The position numbers and the translations under genes were made by a program. A DNA stretch of 29,472 nt from a virus: positions 1 through 29,472 of IMG/VR virus record IMGVR_UViG_3300049718_000090, one strand, 5' to 3'. Shown here piece by piece: positions 7,614-14,023 of this stretch. Every line of letters begins with the position of its first letter. Position 1 is the first letter of the stretch. Under the pieces are notes generated by a model. It searched no databases. It was not told where the DNA came from and saw only the letters and a list, made by a program, of their open reading frames with translations.

Positions 7614-8096
7614 TCGCGCCAACCTTCGCATAGTTTGTGCTTAAATTATTCAAGGCACCCTTTATATTCTATATATTGGAATATGAAAACCCGTTGTTAT
7701 AACGCCTCTGAGCACAATTTCCCATATTATCAAGGAAAGGGAATTAAATTATGTGACGAGTGGTTGGCTAGTGTTAGATCTTTTTATGATTGGGCTATAT
7801 CAAATGGATGGAAAAAAGGGTTGTCAATAGACCGAATCGACTCTAATAAAAATTACTGTCCTGAAAATTGTTGCTTTATAACAACTAGCGAAAATTCTAG
7901 AAAGAGAATATTAGAAAGGGGCTTCCCGCCAGGACCAGGAAGAAATAGAAAGTTTAATGATGATATAATTTGTGGAATAAGAAAATTATTATTAGATGGG
8001 ATTGAGGGTGCTACAATAGCTAGAAAATTTAATGTTAGCAATAAAACTGTTTATAAAATTAGGGACAAGAAAATTTATATAGATGTTCTTGGTTAG
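7611..8096 (+). CDS. HNH-type homing endonuclease with C-terminal helix-turn-helix
   Basis: The 161-residue protein shows the phage HNH-like pattern: YSIYWNMKTRCYN, YYQGKGIKLCDEW, then GLSIDRIDSNKNYCPENC followed by TSENSRKR. Residues about 113-155 (KFNDDIICGIRKLLL, then ATIARKFNVSNKTVYKI) form a resolvase-like helix-turn-helix for target recognition. Such free-standing nucleases copy themselves between phages by cutting an empty site and promoting repair. ATG 7611 is chosen over 7566 because AAAGGAAAT precedes it and the family motif begins shortly after. Its TAG stop lies inside the second copy of the leader repeat. The gene is more AT-rich than its neighbours, consistent with recent acquisition. 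Confidence 0.85.
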   Translation: MSRQPSHSLCLNYSRHPLYSIYWNMKTRCYNASEHNFPYYQGKGIKLCDEWLASVRSFYDWAISNGWKKGLSIDRIDSNKNYCPENCCFITTSENSRKRILERGFPPGPGRNRKFNDDIICGIRKLLLDGIEGATIARKFNVSNKTVYKIRDKKIYIDVLG

Positions 8097-8160
8097 AGGT
8101 ATTTTAGTTTAACCTTGCGAGTTTTGTCTCGCAGTTTCCTTGAAAGGAATTAGTCAAATG
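8093..8160 (+). promoter_or_regulatory. Hairpin leader copy 2, before the 66-aa gene
   Basis: The leader repeats TTAGAGGTA, then carries a perfect 6-bp stem TGCGAG/CTCGCA (8116-8121 with 8128-8133, loop TTTTGT). It ends with GTTTCCTTGAAAGGAA before ATG 8158. Compared with copy 1 the stem bases differ but pairing is kept, while the flanks CCTTGC, GCAGTTTC and GAAAGGAA are conserved. Preserved pairing with changed sequence suggests a functional RNA hairpin. Confidence 0.5.
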
Positions 8161-8358
8161 GCAAAAAGATATCATTCTTCCCCTATCGAAGAGACTTCAG
8201 GATTTTGTCACCTTCCAACAGAGGTGATCGTTAAAGAGATTTCTAATGAAGGTTCTTTCAATGGTGGCGTTGTAGCAGATACATACCGCCTTGTTGAAAA
8301 ACAAATGGCTGAAGAACGCGCAGCATTAACTAAACTTTGCTCACCTAAGAAGTTCTAA
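8158..8358 (+). CDS. Small hypothetical protein (66 aa)
   Basis: ATG 8158 follows GAAAGGAATTAGTCAA, so the TTG at 8140 is not needed as a start. The product opens MAKRYHSSPIEETSGFCHLP, has a central segment EVIVKEISNEGSFNGG, and ends in a charged helix with KQMAEERAALTKLCSPKKF. No domain is recognised. It has two cysteines and no signal peptide. It is probably the gene originally controlled by the hairpin leader before the HNH gene arrived. Confidence 0.55.
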   Translation: MAKRYHSSPIEETSGFCHLPTEVIVKEISNEGSFNGGVVADTYRLVEKQMAEERAALTKLCSPKKF

Positions 8359-8359
8359 A

Positions 8360-8512
8360 ATGCCTGCATCACCACGGCCTAATAAAAAAGCTATGGACCT
8401 TGCTTACTCTTTGCTGGAATACCCGGAAGAGAACAAGCAAAACGGTAAAAAGAAGCCTTCTAAGGCTATTCTTGATGAATGGTCTAAGGACATACCAAAG
8501 ACTAGAGCATAA
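8360..8512 (+). CDS. Tiny hypothetical protein (50 aa)
   Basis: ATG 8360 begins two bases after the stop of the previous gene (TAAAATG) and the frame ends at TAA 8510-8512. The sequence MPASPRPNKKAMDLAYSLLE followed by a lysine-rich turn and AILDEWSKDIPKTRA looks like a helical, basic peptide. It is the last gene before a clear terminator at 8551. There is no separate ribosome site, so it would depend on translational coupling. Confidence 0.5.
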   Translation: MPASPRPNKKAMDLAYSLLEYPEENKQNGKKKPSKAILDEWSKDIPKTRA

Positions 8513-8550
8513 AACATCTCCTTTCCTACATTCCAAGTCGCTCCTTTAAA

Positions 8551-8585
8551 AACCCTCTACCTCTTCTTGAGGTGGGGGGTTTTTT
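8551..8585 (+). terminator. Rho-independent terminator
   Basis: AACCC-TCT-ACCTC pairs with GAGGT-GGG-GGGTT around the loop TTCTT, and a run of T (8580-8585) follows. It closes the portal-to-8512 transcription unit. The next gene carries its own strong ribosome site. Confidence 0.8.
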
Positions 8586-8623
8586 GTTGTACAGTGTCTT
8601 ATACAGGAGAAAGGAGTATCTAT

Positions 8624-8821
8624 ATGAGTAATTTTATCTATTCAATAGCCCAGGGATTTATTAATGCTGGTGGCATGGGATTTATAGTATCTGGGTCAAT
8701 GACTGCTGTTGGTTATTTACTTGGTTTGTATAAATCTAGCGTATACATTGTCTCAAGAAGATATTTTATCATATCATGCTTGTTTCTAATCATTGGTTAC
8801 ATGGTTATGTCGTTAAATTAG
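8624..8821 (+). CDS. Small membrane protein with two predicted transmembrane helices (65 aa)
   Basis: AGGAGAAAGGAG stands upstream of ATG 8624, so this start is preferred over the in-frame codon at 8567, which lies inside the terminator. Two hydrophobic segments are clear: about residues 13-35 (GFINAGGMGFIVSGSMTAVG, YLLGLY) and 45-63 (YFIISCLFLIIGYMVMSL), separated by a short Lys/Arg loop. Both ends are short. A small holin-like or antiholin-like protein is conceivable but no lysin gene is adjacent. It immediately follows a terminator, so it needs its own promoter; no convincing one was found. Confidence 0.6.
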   Translation: MSNFIYSIAQGFINAGGMGFIVSGSMTAVGYLLGLYKSSVYIVSRRYFIISCLFLIIGYMVMSLN

Positions 8822-8834
8822 GAGAAGGAGAACC

Positions 8835-9155
8835 GTGGAAAAAGAAGATAATAAAAAACTTTATGAGACATGGTCCATTACTTTTAAATTAATTAATAAA
8901 GACCACATTACATATATTGGTGTAGAACCAGATGAGATGGTTAAAGTTATTAGGTCTATTGAAAATAAAGACTCGATTATTTCACCTCCTTGTGTCTCAG
9001 AAACAAATAAAAATTTTATATGGATTAATCTAAATAATGTAACAACTATTGCTTTTGAGGAGCGGAACTATACCGAAAAACCTCGTTGTGAAGTTATACA
9101 GGACGGAACTAAGCTTGAGATAACAGGTCGTATTGATACATATGAACAAAACTAA
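8835..9155 (+). CDS. Hypothetical protein with GTG start (106 aa)
   Basis: The start is GTG 8835, preceded by an excellent GGAGAAGGAG. The protein is a small alpha/beta domain: WSITFKLINKDHITYIGVEP, then FIWINLNNVTTIAFEE, ending in a polar tail. No motif points to a function; the strand-rich pattern resembles small phage regulatory or decoration domains. It overlaps the next gene by 14 bases. Confidence 0.6.
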   Translation: MEKEDNKKLYETWSITFKLINKDHITYIGVEPDEMVKVIRSIENKDSIISPPCVSETNKNFIWINLNNVTTIAFEERNYTEKPRCEVIQDGTKLEITGRIDTYEQN

Positions 9156-9654
9156 AAAGACATACGGCCAGATCATTCAAGAGCATCGACAGGCCAACCC
9201 ATACACTAACGAAGATACACACGAATACGCTCGACAGATGGGCTTGAGCTTAATGAAAGATGTTCATCAAACCGTCGCTAAAGCACTCAAAAAAGATTTA
9301 TATCTCAATAAAGACTTCTATATTGAAACAAGAACTAAGACCGAGCGTCTTACCATGACCCCAGAGACCTGGGTATTTGCACGTCGCTCGTGCCCTTCTG
9401 CTGGGTATGAGCAGATGGTGTTCAAGTATCACCATCAATCTGCATCTTTAGAGCTTCTTTGGTGCATTCCTGAGCGTATGCGTTACTGGCATATCGTACG
9501 CAATCCTGATCAATATCTTAAGTCTAAAGACGTTGGTGTTGCTGACATGGCTAAATCTGTACTATTAATGGAGTCTGGTGACTTGATAGACTGGATTGAT
9601 AAGGAAAACGGGTATAAGCCCGATGGTCTAATCGTTAAGCGTGCCACGCCATAG
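9142..9654 (+). CDS. Hypothetical phage protein (170 aa) preceding the scaffold gene
   Basis: ATG 9142 overlaps the preceding gene's end; the TTG at 9133 is less likely. The product has a helical N-terminus (TYGQIIQEHRQANPYTNEDT) and a mixed core (KDFYIETRTKTERLTMTPET, RMRYWHIVRNPDQYL). The C-terminus carries DLIDWIDKENGYKPDGLIVK. Its place, directly before scaffold and capsid, suggests a head-assembly or packaging accessory. The family is not recognised, and the ribosome site is weak. Confidence 0.6.
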   Translation: MNKTKKTYGQIIQEHRQANPYTNEDTHEYARQMGLSLMKDVHQTVAKALKKDLYLNKDFYIETRTKTERLTMTPETWVFARRSCPSAGYEQMVFKYHHQSASLELLWCIPERMRYWHIVRNPDQYLKSKDVGVADMAKSVLLMESGDLIDWIDKENGYKPDGLIVKRATP

Positions 9655-9680
9655 CCTTGGCGGAGGCGGGAAGGAATAGA

Positions 9681-10370
9681 ATGGAAGAAGAACTAAAAGT
9701 AGAAGCTCCAGTCCAGCCAGATGTCGCGCAAGGTGACGCGCAAGTGTCGCGAAGTGACGCGAACGTGTCGCGAAGTGATCGCGAATACAATATGCGTGTT
9801 ATGCGCGAGAAGATGGAAGCCTTAGAGCGCCGTGCCATGGAAGCAGAACGTGTGGCTCAAGAGAGATCTAAGCCTCCACAACAAGAGGCTGAAGACGATG
9901 CGCTTGTTGAACAACGGCATCTTAAAAAGACTAATGCCGAAATAAATGAGATGAAGGCAGAACTTGAAAAGACACGCAAGCAACTTGAGGCTACTAACAA
10001 TAGCTCTGTTGAGTATCAGCTTCGCGCTAAGTTTAATGACTTTGATCGTGTGGTTACTGACGACAACATGGAGAAGCTTAGACAAGAGAAACCAGCACTT
10101 TATCGCTCAATTCTTTACAATCCAGACCTACGAGATAAGGGTGAAACCGCCTACGATGCTATTCAAACTTTCTTAAAACCTGCTAAGTTTGCTGAAGCGG
10201 ATAAACGCCTTGCTGAGAATGCGGCCAAGCCTCGTAATGCTTCGACGGTCAACCCACAAGCTTCAGATTCCCCTCTTTCAAGGGTTGCTGACTATGATCG
10301 CCGTTCACTCACAAAAGAACAGATGGCAGAGAATCGCAGAGAAATGAACGACGCAAAGAAACTTTATTAA
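9681..10370 (+). CDS. Probable capsid scaffolding protein
   Basis: The 229-residue protein is almost entirely charged and helical. A long heptad-like coiled coil (residues about 40-120, including EKMEALERRAMEAERVAQER and EMKAELEKTRKQLEATN) is followed by a disordered Pro/Ala-rich segment. It ends in SLTKEQMAENRREMNDAKKLY, a basic amphipathic helix of the kind P22 gp8 uses to bind coat protein. Its place between portal and major capsid is the usual one for a scaffold, which guides procapsid assembly and then exits. ATG 9681 with GGGAAGGAA upstream is preferred to the start at 9657. A heptapeptide repeat VSRSDAN/VSRSDRE (9744-9785) lies near the N-terminus. Followed by a strong terminator. Confidence 0.8.
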   Translation: MEEELKVEAPVQPDVAQGDAQVSRSDANVSRSDREYNMRVMREKMEALERRAMEAERVAQERSKPPQQEAEDDALVEQRHLKKTNAEINEMKAELEKTRKQLEATNNSSVEYQLRAKFNDFDRVVTDDNMEKLRQEKPALYRSILYNPDLRDKGETAYDAIQTFLKPAKFAEADKRLAENAAKPRNASTVNPQASDSPLSRVADYDRRSLTKEQMAENRREMNDAKKLY

Positions 10371-10393
10371 TATTTGAACTCATTTTCTTTCCA

Positions 10394-10428
10394 GGGGTCG
10401 GTTATACCCAGTTTCCGGCCCCTTTTCT
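10394..10428 (+). terminator. Rho-independent terminator after the scaffold gene
   Basis: GGGGTCGG (10394-10401) pairs with CCGGCCCC (10415-10422) through one G-T wobble, loop of 13 bases, followed by TTTTCT. It separates scaffold from capsid transcription, so the capsid gene must have its own promoter or rely on partial readthrough. Confidence 0.8.
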
Positions 10429-10632
10429 ATTTCAAAGTAGCCCAAAATGTCACAGGTTGAAAAGTTCCCAAAGTGTTCCCATTATGTTGCGTTTTTTGCA
10501 TCAATTTGCAAATACTAGCTTACTTTTTTTGAAGATAAGTTACTGTTTACGTTGATCCAGCCGTGATTTCTTAAAAGCGAACCGCTAAATCGCTGGGATC
10601 CGCACGTTGTTCCGGTCTATTTCTGGAACTTG
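10429..10632. other. Non-coding gap with inverted repeats
   Basis: No convincing gene. The left part has the direct repeat AAGTTCCC/AGTGTTCCC (about 10460-10480). The right part holds a long-range stem GATCCAGC (10554-10561) with GCTGGGATC (10592-10600), one bulged base, and a hairpin GTTCC/GGAAC (10609-10613 with 10624-10628). It abuts the end of the reverse-strand gene, so these could terminate that transcript, or belong to a structured RNA on the + strand. Confidence 0.4.
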
Positions 10633-11031
10633 TTATTCTCTTCTTGCCCAAGGGAATCTTTCTGCAAAAGCTGTGTTTTCAATGCGGGTATAAATAGCTG
10701 TTTTATCGCAGCATGATTCCAATGATTCTCGTACTTCATTTATCTTCATTAATTCATCAAATGCCCGCAAAAAGTAATCTGAACTTGCAAATCTAAGACA
10801 GATTAAGAAATCAAATATGATATAAGCAGGGGTTCGCTCAGCCCAATCAGAATAAACATTACCAGAATTATAGTGCATTTGGTCATACTTCATTTCAACG
10901 TAGCTATTTCCTGGGCAACCTTCTTCCTTCAGTTCTTCATCGTTGAATTTGTAAAGAACTAAAAAATCTGTAACCAGACCATCTTTTTGATCATAAAGTA
11001 TAATTGCATTTTTTTGTGGGATTTTGTTCAT
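10633..11031 (-). CDS. Reverse-strand hypothetical protein between scaffold and capsid (132 aa)
   Basis: ATG 11031 (minus strand) is preceded by GAGGAAAG; an upstream in-frame codon at 11103 adds residues without a ribosome site. The product has KNAIILYDQKDGLVTDFLVL, then a central ERTPAYIIFDFLICLRFASS, and ends in ENTAFAERFPWARRE. No HNH, GIY-YIG, LAGLIDADG or HTH motif is seen. Its opposite orientation inside the head-gene block and the flanking terminator mark it as a moron-like insertion with its own expression. Family unknown. Confidence 0.6.
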   Translation of the reverse strand: MNKIPQKNAIILYDQKDGLVTDFLVLYKFNDEELKEEGCPGNSYVEMKYDQMHYNSGNVYSDWAERTPAYIIFDFLICLRFASSDYFLRAFDELMKINEVRESLESCCDKTAIYTRIENTAFAERFPWARRE

Positions 11032-11103
11032 TTTCTTTCCTCGTTTAACCGGTGCCTGAAAACCCGGCGATTTGTGGTTAATAAAGTTTTGCAGCATACA
11101 CAA

Positions 11104-11296
11104 AATAACCCTGCTTGTAATCCCCCTTTTAATGGTTCTATACTCTTTCTAGCGTACCTATAGCCTCGCTAGCTATCGCCGTAGCACATTCGTGCATGGG
11201 TCTCGACAACCCTCGTGGACGTACTACAGAGAATTCGTCCCGCTCTGAAATCAATATCATTTATCTTAGTCACTTTTGTGATTGGGAGACACGTTT
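11104..11296 (+). promoter_or_regulatory. Structured leader of the major capsid gene
   Basis: Several inverted repeats crowd the leader. CTAGCG (11149-11154) pairs with CGCTAG (11167-11172), GCAC/GTGC (11184-11195) closes on ATTC, and GGGT/ACCC spans 11198-11212. Two interleaved pairs follow: GGACG (11217-11221) with CGTCC (11236-11240), and CAGAG (11227-11231) with CTCTG (11243-11247). The last two cannot both be ordinary hairpins, so they are either a pseudoknot or alternative folds. A role in capsid mRNA stability or translation is inferred. Confidence 0.4.
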
Positions 11297-11571
11297 ATGA
11301 TTATTACTTCGGATACCCTGCCGCCACAAGTGCAGGCTAAGTTCGATGACAAGCTATTGTCTGTCAGAACACCTAGCCTTATACACACTGTTGCATGCCT
11401 GGGTAAGAAATTGGCTTCAAAGTCCGGTAAGACGATACGCTTTTCGCGTTATAACCGTCTGCCAACATTCCCAGCACCTTTGGGAACCTCAGGCGCTCCA
11501 ATTCCCGCAACTGCTGTAACACGTACCGACTTGGATGCGACGACCAGTTTTTACGGTTATACGGCCGTAGT
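11297..11571 (+). CDS. Major capsid protein (N4-gp56 type), exon 1
   Basis: ATG 11297 follows GGGAGAC. The 91 complete codons give the family's N-terminus: TLPPQVQAKFDDKLLSVRTP, SLIHTVACLGKKLASKSGKT, IRFSRYNRLPTFPAPLG and the strand TSFYGYTAVV. The frame continues past the proposed boundary for 17 unrelated codons and stops at 11621-11623, far short of a capsid protein. The family pattern 'YG......N.QV.L...DPVLN' is completed only by the downstream frame at 12295. The boundary after T11571 is chosen because it ends in T, keeps phase, and gives V-N-Q-Q-V at the join. Joined length is 315 residues. Confidence 0.85.
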
Positions 11572-12294
11572 AAAATCTTCTCTGATAATCTTGAACGCCT
11601 ACGACGCAATTGCGTTAGGGTAACAAGGAGGAAGTTCGCTATGATCGCCTTTTTTGTTCATACGTTTAGCTTCAAGGTACAACTGCTTTCTGTATTCACG
11701 AACATCTTCGGGTATACGCCAGCCAGTTTTACCAATTGTTGCTCTAAACTTGAAAACAAGATCGGCGTGTGGTTTTTTAACTATGAGATATGGATAACAG
11801 GCATCAAGTATATCGAAAATTCCTCTTCCAAGAAAAGTAGCTCTATATACTTGTTTATTTCCAGGATGCTTTTTATCTTTTCGAAATGCTGCACCAAAGT
11901 TTTTAACAACCCATTCAATAACTTCAAGGTTTGTATTGGCTATAATCATTCTCAGGGAATAATAATCCTTAAGTCTATTTTCGCCATTTGCGCTTTGAAG
12001 TTCGACGCTTATATGTCCTTCTCCGTCAAGTATTCCGGCAAAATAAGCAAGTGTTTCGTTAGTCCACATAGTTATCTCCATGATATGTATGGTTTACTGA
12101 ACTCAGCTTTCCATAAATATATCATAACTTACACCTCGAACGAAGTAAGCGAGAAGACCCATAGTAATATGGGATGCGGTACTCTGATCTCCAATCGAAA
12201 GATGGAGAGGCAGGCTGAGAAGATCTGCCCGCCAATATTTGCTGTATAAGCATATATTGGTCACAAAAAGTAACAGAATGCAATTTGTCGCATG
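11572..12294 (+). ncRNA. Putative group I-like intron in the major capsid gene
   Basis: A 723-base insert splits the capsid frame; it starts after a T and ends with a G, the group I rule. A possible P1 pairs exon bases CGTAG (11566-11570) with CTACG (11599-11603), with T11571 facing G11597/C11598. The 3' part (12128-12260) folds densely. CTTAC/GTAAG spans 12128-12149, and CCCATA/TATGGG (12158-12173) closes on GTAA. A bulged stem at 12188-12208 closes on GAAA, GGCAG/CTGCC spans 12209-12229, and CCAATAT/ATATTGG lies at 12232-12260. GTAA and GAAA are GNRA tetraloops only on this strand. The classical P7 (R/S) motifs were not found by eye; AAGATCTGCCC (12220-12230) resembles an S element but lacks a proper partner. 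Confidence 0.72.
11599..12069 (-). CDS. LAGLIDADG homing endonuclease, antisense within the capsid intron
   Basis: The 156-residue protein has one LAGLIDADG motif near its N-terminus (LAYFAGILDGEGHISV, with the catalytic acidic residue in DGEG). Downstream are typical family strands SLRMIIANTNLEVIEWVVKN, QVYRATFLGRGIFDIL and PYLIVKKPHADLVFKF. One motif in about 160 residues implies a homodimer, as in I-CreI. ATG 12069 has GGAG at the right distance; the ATG at 12081 does not. It lies on the strand opposite the capsid gene, and its stop codon (11599-11601) overlaps the presumed P1 pairing strand. It would be expected to cut intronless capsid alleles. No truncation is visible. Confidence 0.88.
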   Translation of the reverse strand: MWTNETLAYFAGILDGEGHISVELQSANGENRLKDYYSLRMIIANTNLEVIEWVVKNFGAAFRKDKKHPGNKQVYRATFLGRGIFDILDACYPYLIVKKPHADLVFKFRATIGKTGWRIPEDVREYRKQLYLEAKRMNKKGDHSELPPCYPNAIAS

Positions 12295-12967
12295 CAATCA
12301 ACAAGTCGAGTTAACCAACTCAGACCCTGTTTTGAACTCATTTGCTGACCTTTTGGGTCTGTCATTAAAGATGACCGAAGACCAATTGTGTCGCGATGCC
12401 ATGAATGCAACAAGCACAGTTGTTAATGCTACTGGTGGCAACAATGGAGATCTTCCAACAAATATAGCACTGTCAGACATTGATGATATCACATCTACCC
12501 TTCTAAACAATGATGCCTGGATGATTCTCGAGGGTCAAGAAGGTATGGATAAATTTGGAACAGGCCCATTGCGAGATGCGTACCTGGGACTTGGAAATGC
12601 CAAATTGTCAAAAGACCTTAACAACCTTAACGGATTCTTGCCAAAGTGGAATTATCCCCATGCTATTCAGGGCACAATGCCCAGCGAATGGGGCGCGGTA
12701 AACAACGTTCGCTTCTTGCTTTCATCGGTGGGCAGCGTAGATCCATTGGCTTCACGCCTTGGAAACGATGTATACAACCTGTTCATCATGGGTTTAGAAG
12801 CTATGGCTATTGTTGAAATGGATAACTATTCAAGCCGTTTCTTATATAGACCACCAGTTTATTCAGATGCATTGTTTCAAAATTATACGTTGGGTACAGT
12901 GTTTGCCCAGGTCCCTCGCATACTCAATGACCTGTGGTTGGCCAAAGTACGCGTAACATTACGTTAA
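12295..12967 (+). CDS. Major capsid protein (N4-gp56 type), exon 2
   Basis: From the proposed 3' splice site the frame encodes NQQVELTNSDPVLNSFADLL, then GLSLKMTEDQLCRDAMNATS, VVNATGGNNGDLPTN and EGQEGMDKFGTGPLRDAYLG. It continues NNVRFLLSSVG and ends FAQVPRILNDLWLAKVRVTLR. This is the body of an N4-gp56-type shell protein, and the pattern follows exon 1 without gap or overlap. The open frame extends upstream to about 12239 but has no ribosome site and starts inside intron stem structure, so it is not an independent gene. The next gene starts ten bases after the stop with AAGGAG. Confidence 0.85.
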
Positions 12968-12977
12968 GGAGCATATC

Positions 12978-13985
12978 ATGAGTGTAGTTTTTTCAGGTTC
13001 ATGGTCTGGCTCTTTCGTATCAACAGGTGCTTCACAGCTTCTGTTGTTACCTTCTGGCGCGGACTATTGTCATGTTTACAATGAAACAGTAATGGATGCT
13101 GCTGGCGCTGGCACAGGTGCAGAGTTCTATTGGCGCAAAGGCATGACCCAAGGTCGTGGTTATGTGTACAATAAAACAGCTGTTACCGATGCATTAGCTG
13201 TACAACAAATAGCAGCCAATCTTGGCTTCTTTTGGCAAAACAATACGATTAATACCCCAGGTGCCGCAGTTGCTCTTACTGGTATCACCAATGGTAACCC
13301 CCCTGTTGTCCAAACCGGCACAACAGCTGGTTTAGTTGCTCTTTCATCAATTGTAAGAATCTACGCAACGGTAGGCGCTCAACAACTTGGTGGAATGGAC
13401 TTTACAATTGATACAATTATCCCTAACACGAGCTTTGAGTTAGCATATGCGCCTGCTATTGTTAACGCATCGCCTGGTGCTGGTACGTATCGTATCATCC
13501 CATTCAACCCTTACTTCTACCCTTCAACACGTTATATCACCAAGATCACACAAGCTGCCCAAGCTGTTGTGACCTTGTCAGTGACACATAGCTATATTGT
13601 TGGTCAAAAAGTAACATTTAAGATCCCTACAGTTACCGCAGCAGCGTTTGGTATGACTCAGCTTAATGGTATTACCGCTACGATTATTCGTACGAATGAT
13701 GCTGATGCTGATGGTCTTTTCAACACGATTACTGTTGATGTTGATACAACTGGCTATACAGCCTTTGCATTGCCATTAACGAACGCCCCTGCATTTAGCT
13801 ATGCAATGGTTGTTCCTGCTGGTGAAGATACTGCCACGGCTCTTAATGCTGGTTTAAACATCTATTCAGATGCCACACTTAACATGGGCACAATTGGCCT
13901 TCTGTTAATGGCTGGTACTACTGGACCTGCTGGCGTTGCAACAAACGTCATCAGCTGGGTAGCTGGTAAATCATTCAATGAATAG
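12978..13985 (+). CDS. Capsid-associated or tail structural protein with an FCCH-like domain
   Basis: AAGGAG precedes ATG 12978. The 335-residue product is Gly/Ala/Thr-rich and beta-structured, as virion proteins are, and directly follows the major capsid gene. A domain at about residues 190-265 has the pattern QAVVTLSVTHSYIVGQKVTF, GMTQLNGITATIIRTN, NTITVDVDTTGYTAF. This 'H.Y..G..V......g...LNG....I...' module recurs in the protein at 14515 and in the large protein at 16591, and resembles the FCCH-like domain annotated in many phage tail proteins. A minor capsid, decoration or tail role is likely. Confidence 0.7.
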   Translation: MSVVFSGSWSGSFVSTGASQLLLLPSGADYCHVYNETVMDAAGAGTGAEFYWRKGMTQGRGYVYNKTAVTDALAVQQIAANLGFFWQNNTINTPGAAVALTGITNGNPPVVQTGTTAGLVALSSIVRIYATVGAQQLGGMDFTIDTIIPNTSFELAYAPAIVNASPGAGTYRIIPFNPYFYPSTRYITKITQAAQAVVTLSVTHSYIVGQKVTFKIPTVTAAAFGMTQLNGITATIIRTNDADADGLFNTITVDVDTTGYTAFALPLTNAPAFSYAMVVPAGEDTATALNAGLNIYSDATLNMGTIGLLLMAGTTGPAGVATNVISWVAGKSFNE

Positions 13986-13999
13986 TAACTGACTATTTA

Positions 14000-14023
14000 G
14001 TATGGGCCCATATGGGCCCATAC
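14000..14023. repeat. Perfect 24-bp palindrome built from two TATGGGCCCA units
   Basis: Positions 14000-14023 read identically on both strands; the 10-mer TATGGGCCCA occurs twice in tandem (14001-14010 and 14011-14020), flanked by G and C. In RNA it could fold as one 12-bp extended arm or two small hairpins. It lies between the stop at 13985 and the start at 14041, and CTTT follows, a weak terminator-like tail. An RNA-processing site, attenuator or protein-binding site is possible. Confidence 0.6.

Noticed and set aside
11572-11623. Exon 1 frame read through to the stop at 11621
   Set aside because: The 17 extra codons do not fit the family and would leave a protein lacking two thirds of the capsid fold.
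12209-12230. GGCAG...AAGATCTGCCC as a standard group I P7 (R/S) pair
   Set aside because: Only 11 bases separate the strands, too few to hold P3 and P8 between them, so it is kept as a simple hairpin.
11641-12249. 202-residue + strand frame inside the capsid insert
   Set aside because: It is the antisense shadow of the LAGLIDADG gene; its Phe/Ser/Cys-rich composition is not protein-like.
12239-12294. Possible independent start of the second capsid half at TTG 12239 or ATG 12278
   Set aside because: No Shine-Dalgarno sequence, the codons overlap the stem at 12232-12260, and the encoded extension has no counterpart in the family pattern.
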